From assembly GCF_900113445.1 (NCBI RefSeq), contig NZ_FOPJ01000003.1:1-64000 (forward strand): DNA of 64,000 bases. The letters are read 5' to 3'. A program made the translations under genes and the position numbers. The notes beneath the pieces are model-generated. The model ran no database searches. It saw only the letters and a program-made list of their open reading frames with translations, and was not told the DNA's origin. The stretch comes from Corynebacterium spheniscorum (GTDB taxonomy: Bacteria; Actinomycetota; Actinomycetes; Mycobacteriales; Mycobacteriaceae). Positions 44,654 through 54,925 of this stretch are shown here, piece by piece (positions within the stretch are counted from its first letter, which is position 1; each line of letters starts with the position of its first letter).

Positions 44654-46746
44654 TAGAGGCTTTCGCGGTGAGCCCTGATGTCATCATCATCCACATGCAC
44701 ATCCGAAGAGGTCATGGGGATAACAGTGGGCATAATCATCGGCTGACGACGCCACTTCTGTTCCACATAGCGGCCAACCTTGCGGCGCAGTTGCTGCACC
44801 ATGCGGTAGGGATCATTTTCCCCAGTAGCTGCCAGGTCATCCATGGTGGTCTGCACCAACTCGGCGACTTCCGGCATCATGGCGCGGGCATCTTCAGAGA
44901 AGCCACGGGCCTGTACGGAAGGCTTCTCAAGCAGACGACCAGTGCGGTTATCAATCACGGCGGTGATATTAATCAAGCCACCTTCACCTAAGGAGGTGCG
45001 ATCCGCCAGCACTTCAGCATCAATATCGCCCATGGTGGAACCATCGACATACATGTGGCCGACTGGGATCTGGCCTACGACTTCAGCGCGGCCATCAACT
45101 AGGTCAACAACCACACCATTTTGGGCGAGAACCACGCGTTCGCGTTCCACACCCGTGGCAATGGCGAGTTCCTTATTAGCGCGCAGGTGGCGCCACTCGC
45201 CGTGCACCGGCATGGCATTGCGCGGGCGGGCAGCGTTATAGAGGAAGAGCAATTCCCCGGCATAGCCGTGGCCAGAGGTGTGCACCTTCGCATCACGACC
45301 AGTGATCACGGTGGCACCAATTTGGGCCAGCATATTGATCACACCGAAAACAGCTTCCTCATTACCCGGCACCAGGGAGGAGCTCAAGATAATCAGGTCA
45401 CCATCACGCACAGTGATTTGGCGGTGCTCGCGACGCGCCATGCGGCTCAGCGCTGCCATGGGCTCACCCTGGGTACCGGTGGTAATCAAAACCACCTTGT
45501 GCGGTGCCATCTTGGCAGCATCATCCATAGAGACAATGGTGCCGCGCGGCGCCTTGAGGTAACCCAGCTTCTGGGCGATATCCATATTGCGGATCATCGA
45601 GCGGCCATTGAAGGCCACCTTGCGGCCCGCTGCCACTGCTGCGTCCACCGCGGATTGCACGCGGTACACATTGGAGGCGAAAGAAGCGATGATCACGCGC
45701 TGTGAAGCATCAGCTACCAGGCGCTTTAAGGTGGGTGCTAAGTCTGCTTCCGAACCAGAAACACCAGGGGTGGTGGCGTTGGTGGAGTCGCACAGCATCA
45801 AATCCACACCTTCATCGCCGAAGCGGGAAAGCGCCGGCAAGTCGGTGGGGCGACCATCGGTGGGGGTTTGATCCAGCTTGATATCGCCGGTGTGAATAAC
45901 CAGGCCAGCACCAGTCTTAATGGCCAAGCCCAAGCAGTCCGGAATGGAGTGGTTCACATTCCAGAAACGCACATTGAACGGACCCCAATTTTCATTGGAC
46001 TTGTCATTAACCTCAATGATGCGCGGGCGCAGGCGGTGTTCCTGGCACTTGGCGGTAATCAGCGCAGCAGTAAAACGGCTGGCCAGAATCGGGATATCGT
46101 GGCGCAGTTTCAGCAGCCAGGGGATGGCACCAATGTGGTCTTCGTGACCGTGGGTGATAACCAAAGCGTCCACGCGGTCGAGTTGATCCTCAATGGGACC
46201 AAAGTCCGGGAGGATCAGGTCCACACCGGGTTCACCGGAGGAGGGGAAGAGCACACCGCAGTCCACGATCAGGAGACGGTTGTTGTACTCGAAGACCGTC
46301 ATATTGCGGCCAATTTCGGAGATCCCGCCTAGCGCATAGATGCGCAGACCATTCTTCGGTGCCTTCGGCGGGGCGGGCAGACGCTTGGTGAGGTCTGCGC
46401 CCTGCATGGATTTCACCACATTGCGGCGGCCACGTTGCTGGCGTTGCTGGTTATTGCTGTTGCCGGCATTGCTGTTGTTCTTACTCCGATTGCCGCCACC
46501 GTTACTGTTATTGCTTTTCTTCTTGGTGGTGCCAGTTGCATCGGTCTGAGCGGCAGCAGTGTTCACGGCATCGCGGTCGCCTTGTTGCCCGCCAGAGAAC
46601 TGGGGCTGCGGGGCGCTGGCGGCCGAAGATGCTTTGTTGTTGCTGCGACGAGTGCGCTTACGCTTCGTCTGATCAGCCGAATCAGCGGACTCGGGTGGGC
46701 CAGCCTTACGGGTGACCTTCCGGGTCCGCTTGGGAGAATCAGTCAT
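44653..46746 (-). CDS. rnj: Ribonuclease J
   Basis: A 697-residue RNase J: an N-terminal disordered, basic, Asn/Ser/Gly-rich region of about 110 residues, then the metallo-beta-lactamase core with HGHEDHIGA, HTGDIKLD and the beta-CASP region with the later MPVHGEWRH. It degrades and processes RNA, both endo- and 5'-exonucleolytically. It starts three bases after the dapA stop, the conserved dapA-rnj order of actinobacteria. Confidence 0.96.
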   Translation of the reverse strand: MTDSPKRTRKVTRKAGPPESADSADQTKRKRTRRSNNKASSAASAPQPQFSGGQQGDRDAVNTAAAQTDATGTTKKKSNNSNGGGNRSKNNSNAGNSNNQQRQQRGRRNVVKSMQGADLTKRLPAPPKAPKNGLRIYALGGISEIGRNMTVFEYNNRLLIVDCGVLFPSSGEPGVDLILPDFGPIEDQLDRVDALVITHGHEDHIGAIPWLLKLRHDIPILASRFTAALITAKCQEHRLRPRIIEVNDKSNENWGPFNVRFWNVNHSIPDCLGLAIKTGAGLVIHTGDIKLDQTPTDGRPTDLPALSRFGDEGVDLMLCDSTNATTPGVSGSEADLAPTLKRLVADASQRVIIASFASNVYRVQSAVDAAVAAGRKVAFNGRSMIRNMDIAQKLGYLKAPRGTIVSMDDAAKMAPHKVVLITTGTQGEPMAALSRMARREHRQITVRDGDLIILSSSLVPGNEEAVFGVINMLAQIGATVITGRDAKVHTSGHGYAGELLFLYNAARPRNAMPVHGEWRHLRANKELAIATGVERERVVLAQNGVVVDLVDGRAEVVGQIPVGHMYVDGSTMGDIDAEVLADRTSLGEGGLINITAVIDNRTGRLLEKPSVQARGFSEDARAMMPEVAELVQTTMDDLAATGENDPYRMVQQLRRKVGRYVEQKWRRQPMIMPTVIPMTSSDVHVDDDDIRAHRESL

Positions 46747-46748
46747 AC

Positions 46749-47693
<945 letters not shown>

Positions 47694-47732
47694 CTATCGA
47701 GGGGCCTGCTTGGTGTGTGCGGCGTGTCTAAG

Positions 47733-48473
47733 CTAGAACTCCGCCACATAAGGGCTGGTCGCCATTTCGGTGCCATCAGCCAATGTACTGATATCAAAAT
47801 CCCCAAACGCGGTGGGTGCTTCCACACGCAAGAGCCGCAGGCATTCGATGGCTAGGGTGCGTAACTCCACATCGGCATGCTCGGTGGCGCGCGCGGCAAT
47901 AAAGTGCCGCCAGGTGCGGTAATTCCCGGTGACCACCATGCGCGATTCCGTGGCTGCGGGTAACACATAGCGGGCTGCTTGGCGGGCCTGCCGAGTGGCC
48001 AGCGGGTTGGTACCAAGTTTTTCTTCTAAGGCACCAAGCAGATCATCGTGAATAAACGCCAGGTCTTGGGCAGCGTTTAACATCAGCCGGCTTAATTCTT
48101 CATCCTCTGCGATAGCCGGTGGCAACACGACGGTGGGTTCATCGTGGGTGAAGCGTTGGCTGAGTTGGGAGAAAGAAAAGTGCCGGTGACGGAGGAACTC
48201 GTGGGTGGCAGCCCGGGAGATACCGCGGATATACATGGTGGCGGTGGCGTGCTCGAATAGGGCGGCGTGGCCTACTTCCATGATGTGGCGAACATACGCG
48301 GCGTTGGTTGCGGTCCGCGGGTTCGGTTTATCAAAGGTTTCATAGCAGGCGCGGCCAGCGAATTCGATAAGTGCCTCGGGGCCTTCGGCATCGGTGGACC
48401 AATCAACGTCTTCGGGTGCTTGGAAACGGGTGGCGGCAATCAGTGCCACATCTAGCTTCGCGGCGCGGGACAT
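47733..48473 (-). CDS. thyX: Flavin-dependent thymidylate synthase ThyX
   Basis: A 246-residue ThyX with the signature RHRHFSFSQLSQR, which binds FAD and dUMP. It methylates dUMP to dTMP using methylenetetrahydrofolate and NADPH. The ATG lies one base past the dapB stop; ORF extension upstream overlaps dapB and is rejected. The dapB-thyX-dapA order is conserved in corynebacteria. Confidence 0.96.
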   Translation of the reverse strand: MSRAAKLDVALIAATRFQAPEDVDWSTDAEGPEALIEFAGRACYETFDKPNPRTATNAAYVRHIMEVGHAALFEHATATMYIRGISRAATHEFLRHRHFSFSQLSQRFTHDEPTVVLPPAIAEDEELSRLMLNAAQDLAFIHDDLLGALEEKLGTNPLATRQARQAARYVLPAATESRMVVTGNYRTWRHFIAARATEHADVELRTLAIECLRLLRVEAPTAFGDFDISTLADGTEMATSPYVAEF

Positions 48474-48474
48474 C

Positions 48475-49227
<753 letters not shown>

Positions 49228-49241
49228 TTAAAAAAGACTGA

Positions 49242-49285
49242 ACTCGTCGTGTGTTGAAATGCTGCTGCATTTACTCACGACGAGT
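49242..49285 (-). terminator. Terminator of the galactose operon
   Basis: The arms ACTCGTCGTG and CACGACGAGT enclose a second nested stem (AATGC/GCATT). On the minus strand TCAGTCTTTTTT follows. It separates galK from dapB. Confidence 0.85.
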
Positions 49286-49311
49286 CTAGCCTTGGAAGAA
49301 TTTACGTGATG

Positions 49312-50541
49312 CTAAACCTCCACCCGCTGCGCACCTGCGGCTGGGATAGCGACTGCCACCCGCGGGTCTCGGAAATTAGCTTCCGCAAAAGCGTCGGCAA
49401 TCGCTTGGGCAATTTTTTCAATATCTGCCTTCTTGACCAGGGCGATGGCGCTGCCTCCGAAACCGCCGCCGGTCATGCGCGCACCCAGGGCTCCCTGCGC
49501 CATGGCGGTGTCGACCACCATGTTGAGTTCGGGGCAGGAAACCTCGTAGTCATCGCGTAGGGAGGCGTGCGAGGCGCACATGGAGTTGCCAAAGGCCTGC
49601 ATATCGCCGCGTTTGAGCTCCTCAATGGCGTTGGCGGTGCGGGCGATTTCGCTTTGGACATGCGCGACCCGCGCGCGGACCTTCTTGCGCCACGCCTCCG
49701 CGTCGAGGGTGCCGCTGGGGTCTGGGTTTTCATCCGCCCACTGATCGGGGTTGAGGTTTTCTTGGTCGCGTAGGGGACCAAATTTTTCGCTTACCCCATC
49801 AATGACGGCTCGGCGGGAGGCGTATTGGCCATCGGCGAGTTCATGCGGGGCGTTGGTGTCGACAACCAGGATGGCAAGCCCGTGGCCTTCCATATCGAAA
49901 GGCACCTGGTAGCTGCTATTATCGCGGAAGTCGATGGCAAGGGCGTGGCCATCTTCGCCCTTGAGCGAAATCTGCTGATCCAGCCCGCCCGTGGAGGCAC
50001 CAACGACCTCATTTTCTGCGCGCATGCAGGCCTTGGCGAGGATATCTTTTTCGGCCGTAGCTTCCTGCAGGTCGCAGGCGGCAACGGCAACGCAACATTC
50101 CAGCGCCGCGGAGCTAGATAGCCCCGCGCCGAGGGGAACATCAGATACCAAGGCCATGTCATAGCCGCGCAGTGGGACCACGCCTGCTTCGGCTAAGGCC
50201 CAGATGGTGCCCACAATATAGCCGGACCAATTGGCCGGGTTTTTAGGGCCAACATCTTTAAGATCAACCTCGGTTTGCAGGGTATTATCCCCGCTAATGG
50301 AGGTGATCCGCACCAAGGTATCTTCGCGGGGGGCCGCGGCCACCGCAGTGACCTGGCTTAGTGCGAAAGGCAGGCTGATGCCTTGGGCGTAGTCGACATG
50401 CTCGCCGATGAGGTTGACGCGGCCGGGGGCCACCCAGCAGCCAGCGGGGTTGGTGTTGTAGGTGTTGCGGAAGAGCTCGGTGGCGTCTTCGGCAGCTTCG
50501 GTGCGGCTGCGGGTGGGGATCCAGTGGACGTGGGTATTCAC
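49312..50541 (-). CDS. galK: Galactokinase
   Basis: A 409-residue GHMP kinase. PGRVNLIGEHVDY (residues about 39-51) is the galactokinase signature, GLSSSAALE the ATP-binding loop, and GARMTGGGFGGSAIAL the C-terminal GHMP motif. It phosphorylates alpha-galactose at C1. The start overlaps the galT stop by four bases (ATGA). It is the last gene of the cluster. Confidence 0.96.
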   Translation of the reverse strand: MNTHVHWIPTRSRTEAAEDATELFRNTYNTNPAGCWVAPGRVNLIGEHVDYAQGISLPFALSQVTAVAAAPREDTLVRITSISGDNTLQTEVDLKDVGPKNPANWSGYIVGTIWALAEAGVVPLRGYDMALVSDVPLGAGLSSSAALECCVAVAACDLQEATAEKDILAKACMRAENEVVGASTGGLDQQISLKGEDGHALAIDFRDNSSYQVPFDMEGHGLAILVVDTNAPHELADGQYASRRAVIDGVSEKFGPLRDQENLNPDQWADENPDPSGTLDAEAWRKKVRARVAHVQSEIARTANAIEELKRGDMQAFGNSMCASHASLRDDYEVSCPELNMVVDTAMAQGALGARMTGGGFGGSAIALVKKADIEKIAQAIADAFAEANFRDPRVAVAIPAAGAQRVEV

Positions 50542-51725
50542 TGCTGGGCTCCAATCTCACGGAAGCGATCGGCGATGCGTTCTGGGGTGGTATCGGAGAT
50601 CCAGGCGGAGATGCCGGATTCTGAACCAGCCAGGAATTTCATGCGGCCGGCGGAACGCATCATCGAGAAAAGCTCCAGGTGGAGGCGGCCGTAGCGGGTG
50701 GTGTATTCGCCCTGTGCGTCGGCGGAGGCTGCCTGCCCTTGGGTGGTGTTCCAGGGGGCTTGGTTCCAGGCGGCGATATAGGGGACGGAGTCTACCCCCT
50801 CGAAGAATTGGTCCAGGCGGCGAAGAAGATCGAGATACATGTGGGTGAGTTCTTCTTTTTCTTCGTCGGTGAGCTGGGAAAAATCCTTCACGTCGCGGCG
50901 CGGCATGAGCATGGCTTCGACTGGCCACTTGGCGGCCGCTGGGACGAAGGCCACGAAGTGCTCGCCTTCGGCGATGATGCGGCGCCCGGAGTTGAGTTCC
51001 GCTTCGAGCACTGCCTGGAAGAGGTCGGCGCCGTCGTGGGCGGCGGCGTACTCCCGGCATTGCTTGTCGATTAAGGCAGCGCGGGTGGGCAGGTAGGGGT
51101 AGGAATAGATCTGCCCGTGCGGGTGCTGCAGGGTGACACCGATTTCTTCGCCGCGGTTTTCGAAGGGGAAAACCACTCGCACTCCCTCTAGCCGGGAGAG
51201 CGCTTCGGTGCGATGCGCCCAGGCCTCCACCACGGTGCGGGCGCGGGAGTAGCTGAGTTCCTTGAAGCTGGAATCAGCATCCGGGGTAAAGCACACCACC
51301 TCGCAGCGTGCGAGCGCTGGGCGCCGCGGGAAGAGATCTTGGCCATCAACTTCGGTGGCGAAGTCTTCGGGTACTTCCATGTGCATAGACAGCGAGGGGA
51401 AGCGGTTTTCGAAGACCACGACATCGTAGTCATCAGCTGGGATCTCAGTAGGGGCAGCTGGGTCGGTGGTGGGTGCCAAGGGGTTGGCGTTTTTGGGTGG
51501 CATGAAGGTGCGGTTCATGCGGTGGGCGGCGTAGCAATTCCATTCACCGGTCAGTGGGTCGCGGCGCAACTCTGATTCGGTGTGTGCTTCGGGGAGATCC
51601 CGGGAGTCATTGAGCTCCCGGGTTCTCTGCCCGGAGACATAGCCTGCTTCATCATCGAAGTAGAGCAATTCGCGGCCGTCCGCGAGAGTTGTGCGGGTAA
51701 CTCGAAAAGCGTGTTCAGCAGACAT
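50538..51725 (-). CDS. galT: Galactose-1-phosphate uridylyltransferase
   Basis: A 395-residue GalT of the HIT superfamily. The active-site motif is QHPHGQIYSYP with the nucleophilic histidine; the upstream zinc-site region is less like E. coli GalT, as is usual in actinobacteria. It exchanges UDP-glucose and galactose-1-phosphate. It is preceded by 11 bases and the small membrane protein. Confidence 0.95.
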   Translation of the reverse strand: MSAEHAFRVTRTTLADGRELLYFDDEAGYVSGQRTRELNDSRDLPEAHTESELRRDPLTGEWNCYAAHRMNRTFMPPKNANPLAPTTDPAAPTEIPADDYDVVVFENRFPSLSMHMEVPEDFATEVDGQDLFPRRPALARCEVVCFTPDADSSFKELSYSRARTVVEAWAHRTEALSRLEGVRVVFPFENRGEEIGVTLQHPHGQIYSYPYLPTRAALIDKQCREYAAAHDGADLFQAVLEAELNSGRRIIAEGEHFVAFVPAAAKWPVEAMLMPRRDVKDFSQLTDEEKEELTHMYLDLLRRLDQFFEGVDSVPYIAAWNQAPWNTTQGQAASADAQGEYTTRYGRLHLELFSMMRSAGRMKFLAGSESGISAWISDTTPERIADRFREIGAQQ

Positions 51726-51736
51726 GATCTGTGTGC

Positions 51737-52063
51737 TTACACCTCGTTTGCGGGGTTGGGGTTTGCGGTCTCGGGATTGGCGTCGCCCGGGTTGACCGGA
51801 ACGACGATGGGCTTGAAATAAGCCCAGCCCATGAATACTGCGGCGACGATGAGTAGGGCGACACCTGCCCAGATGTTGTAGCCGGCGTTCTTGATGGTGC
51901 CATCGCTGGGGTCAATGCCGGGATCAAGCAGGAGCCCGGAGAGTAGGACGATGAATCCGTAGATAGCCAGGAGCATGCCGATGACATTGCGGATGTCGAA
52001 GGCTCCGGCGACGCGGCGTGGCTTCTTAGTCTTAGCCACCGCGTTGGAAGTAGATGTAGCCAT
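51737..52063 (-). CDS. Small membrane protein in the galactose operon
   Basis: A 108-residue protein with two membrane segments (residues about 28-48 and 64-85), a basic N-terminus and a Pro/Asn-rich tail. AAAGGAG lies about 8 bases before the ATG. Lying between the SSS symporter and galT, it may be an accessory subunit of the symporter; this is inference from context. Family is not recognised. Confidence 0.75.
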   Translation of the reverse strand: MATSTSNAVAKTKKPRRVAGAFDIRNVIGMLLAIYGFIVLLSGLLLDPGIDPSDGTIKNAGYNIWAGVALLIVAAVFMGWAYFKPIVVPVNPGDANPETANPNPANEV

Positions 52064-52085
52064 TGTGTGTGACTCCTTTGGCGCT

Positions 52086-53747
52086 TTAGGCGAAGACGAC
52101 GTTGAGGACGATGACCATGCCCAGGCAGAGCATGCCTAGTGGCACGGTGCGGCGGTACCAGGCCAGGCCGTCTTCGTTGGCGTCGACGAGTTGTTCCTTC
52201 GGGGTGACGGACTTGACGAAGCCCACCAGCTCTTCATCCGGCTTCGGGGTGGTGAACATGGAGACCACGATGGAGACCACAATATCCACGACGAAGGCGA
52301 TGGAGGCGGCAACGAAGGCGGTGCCTTGGCCGGGCAGGTTGAAGAAGGCAGCTTCGGCGCCGGTGAAGTTGCAGATATACCAGTAGATGATCGCAGAACC
52401 AGTACCGGAAACCAGGCCCACCCAACCGGCGGTGGGGGTCATGCGCTTCCAGAACATACCCAGAATGAAGGTGGCAAATAGCGGGGCGTTGAAGAAACCG
52501 AAGAGGGTTTGCAGGTAGTCCATGACATTGCCGAAGTTCTGGGCAATGAGTGCGGTGAACACAGCAATGGCGGTGGCCGCTACCGTGGCGATGCGGCCGA
52601 AGCGCAGGTAGTAGTCGTCTTCGCGGTCCTTGACGATATAGGTCTGCCAAATGTCGTAGGACATAACGGTGTTGAAGGCCGAAATATTGGCGGCCATACC
52701 GGCCATGAAGGCGGCCAACAGACCAGCAAGGGCGACACCCAAAAGACCATTGGGCAGCATATCGCGCATGAGGTAGAGCATCGCGTCATTCGGGGCGGCA
52801 TTGCCATCCATAATCGGGGTGACGGTGGCACCGGCGATCATGCCGGGCAACACCACGATGAAGGGGACGAACATCTTCGGGAAGGCACCGATGATCGGGG
52901 TGCGGCGGGCAGCGGACAGGGAATCCGCGGCCATGGAGCGCTGAACCTCCACGAAGTTGGTGGTCCAATAACCGAAGGAGAGCACGAAGCCTAGACCGAA
53001 GACCAGGCCGATGACGGAGACCACGGGGTGTTCAAAGCCGGAGATATCCGTACCGGGCCAGGTGTGGAAGTGTGATTCGGCTTGGACCATGGTCTTTAGG
53101 CCACTCCAACCGCCGACCTTGTGCAGGCCGATCATGGTCAGGGGCAGCAGGGCTGCGATGATGACGAAGAATTGCAGGACTTCGTTGTAGATAGCTGCAG
53201 ACAGGCCACCGAGGGTGATGTAGGACAGCACGATCACTGCGGCGATGATCAGGGTGACATAGAGCGGCCACCCGAGCAGCGAGTTAACAACCTTGGCCAG
53301 CAGCAGGAGGTTAATACCTGCAATCAGCAGCTGCGCGATGGCGAAGGAGATGGAGTTCACCAGGTGTGCGCCGGGGCCGAAGCGGCGGAGCATGAACTCA
53401 GGCACTGAGCGGACTTTGGATCCGTAGTAGAAGGGCATCATGACGATGCCGAGGAAGACCATCGCGGGGATGGCGCCGATCCAGAAGTAGTGCATGGTTT
53501 GGAAGCCGTATTGGACACCGTTGGCGGACATGCCAACGATTTCCACGGCGCCCAGGTTGGCTGAGATGAAGGCGAGGCCTGTCACCCAAGCGGGGAGGGA
53601 ACGTCCGGAGAGGAAGAAGTCGATGGAACTCGACACCTTATTGCGGGCGGCGAAGCCGATTCCCAGGACGAAGATGAAGTAGATGGCAACGAGGGCGTAG
53701 TCGACCCACGATGCGTTGAGGCGTAATGCCCCCTCGGCAACGATCAC
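52086..53747 (-). CDS. SSS-family galactose/glucose:Na+ symporter (probable)
   Basis: A 553-residue sodium:solute symporter with about 14 membrane segments, including FFLSGRSLPAWVTGLAFISANLGAVEIVGMS, typical of the SGLT-like branch. GTG 53747 follows AAAGGAG by 7 bases, which decides the start; a 39-codon upstream extension is rejected. Galactose as substrate is inferred from galM, galT and galK around it. It is the second step of the cluster after galM. Confidence 0.88.
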   Translation of the reverse strand: MIVAEGALRLNASWVDYALVAIYFIFVLGIGFAARNKVSSSIDFFLSGRSLPAWVTGLAFISANLGAVEIVGMSANGVQYGFQTMHYFWIGAIPAMVFLGIVMMPFYYGSKVRSVPEFMLRRFGPGAHLVNSISFAIAQLLIAGINLLLLAKVVNSLLGWPLYVTLIIAAVIVLSYITLGGLSAAIYNEVLQFFVIIAALLPLTMIGLHKVGGWSGLKTMVQAESHFHTWPGTDISGFEHPVVSVIGLVFGLGFVLSFGYWTTNFVEVQRSMAADSLSAARRTPIIGAFPKMFVPFIVVLPGMIAGATVTPIMDGNAAPNDAMLYLMRDMLPNGLLGVALAGLLAAFMAGMAANISAFNTVMSYDIWQTYIVKDREDDYYLRFGRIATVAATAIAVFTALIAQNFGNVMDYLQTLFGFFNAPLFATFILGMFWKRMTPTAGWVGLVSGTGSAIIYWYICNFTGAEAAFFNLPGQGTAFVAASIAFVVDIVVSIVVSMFTTPKPDEELVGFVKSVTPKEQLVDANEDGLAWYRRTVPLGMLCLGMVIVLNVVFA

Positions 53748-53986
53748 GATCGTCTCCTTTGTGCGAGAGAGAACTTCACTTGAAGTGGCCTGGAGGGGAG
53801 GTATTCCACGACCCCTAAATGGGACTAGGGTCACAGTATTCGGTGCAATCCGGGTCCGGGTCACTTTAAGACGGTGTCGTGTCGATTATTACGCCGTATG
53901 CAGTTATTCGCATAGGTAGATTCCCTTGGAAAACCTGAACAAGTGGTCTACCAGGGGTTTCTTAAATAAAACTTGAACGTTTGGCC
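53748..53986 (-). promoter_or_regulatory. Region upstream of the symporter-galTK operon
   Basis: The 239 bases between galM and the symporter are AT-richer near 53930-53975 than their surroundings and would carry the promoter for the symporter-galTK operon. No regulator site or clear -10/-35 pair was recognised. Confidence 0.35.
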
Positions 53987-54907
53987 CTAATTGGGGGTAA
54001 TCGCTCGTATGCCGAAAGAGTATTCGATGCTCTCAGATGGGGCCAAGGACATCAGATCAGTGCCGGAGCGTAGCGCATTAGGCGGGCAGCTCATCGGTTC
54101 CACCGCAAGTGCTCGACCCCAACCGGGGAAAGGTTCACCCCAGGATGGATCAGCGGTGTAGATCTGCAACCAATCCAGGGGCTTATCGCCCCAGAGGGCT
54201 ACTCCCCTGCCCTGGGTTTCTGGGCGCTGGTCTACTAACTCGGCGTAACATTCTTCGGCCCCGAGGTGGATGCAGTGATCGAAAAGTTTCCCGCGCATAT
54301 CTTGACCACTCTTAGTTGCCACGGTGCATAGGTCATCAATGGGGACTTCTGGGCCCATCGGCAAACAGCGTTCGGGGTCGAGCGGCAGGTAGCTGCAGGC
54401 TTCGGGGATGCGCAGGATGCAATCATCCAAGGCGGCGCCTTGGGCGATGAGATAGGGGTGCCAGCCAAAACCAATCGGTGCGGTGTCTTCCGCGGATTGG
54501 TTGCTGACTTTGAGGGTGGCACTTAAGCCAGTGATGGCATCAAGGGTCCAGGTGATCTCATAGGTCATCCACCAGGGCCAGCCTTCTTTGGGTTCATCGG
54601 TGAAGATGAGGGATGCGCTGGTGTCGCTATGGGATTGGGGGATCCACTCGGAGTATCCGAGGAGACCGTGGATCGCATTATTGCGATCTTTTTCGGTGAC
54701 CGTCAGCTTGTGGCATACGCCGCGGTGGGCGTAGATGCCATCAGCTGTGCGATTCGGCCAGGGAAGCAGCAGGCATTGCGCCGTTAATGGCGCAGGTGCT
54801 GTCTCCCATTCGGCGATGAGCGGTCGATCTTGGTATCGCAGCGATGTGGGAATCGCTCCTGCGGTTGTGATCTCTGCTTGATAGTCGCCCGAATGGAGGG
54901 ACAGCAC
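53987..54907 (-). CDS. galM: Aldose 1-epimerase (galactose mutarotase)
   Basis: A 306-residue mutarotase-like protein. Family-typical points are LLPWPNRTADGIY, AIHGLLGYSEW (catalytic His), GFGWHPYL (second His) and the late Glu in LAVEPMSCPPNAL. It converts beta- to alpha-galactose for GalK. It starts (GTG) 18 bases after the pnp stop, so it may be cotranscribed with pnp. Confidence 0.92.
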   Translation of the reverse strand: MLSLHSGDYQAEITTAGAIPTSLRYQDRPLIAEWETAPAPLTAQCLLLPWPNRTADGIYAHRGVCHKLTVTEKDRNNAIHGLLGYSEWIPQSHSDTSASLIFTDEPKEGWPWWMTYEITWTLDAITGLSATLKVSNQSAEDTAPIGFGWHPYLIAQGAALDDCILRIPEACSYLPLDPERCLPMGPEVPIDDLCTVATKSGQDMRGKLFDHCIHLGAEECYAELVDQRPETQGRGVALWGDKPLDWLQIYTADPSWGEPFPGWGRALAVEPMSCPPNALRSGTDLMSLAPSESIEYSFGIRAITPN

Positions 54908-54925
54908 CTAACTCACCTGATGTTC

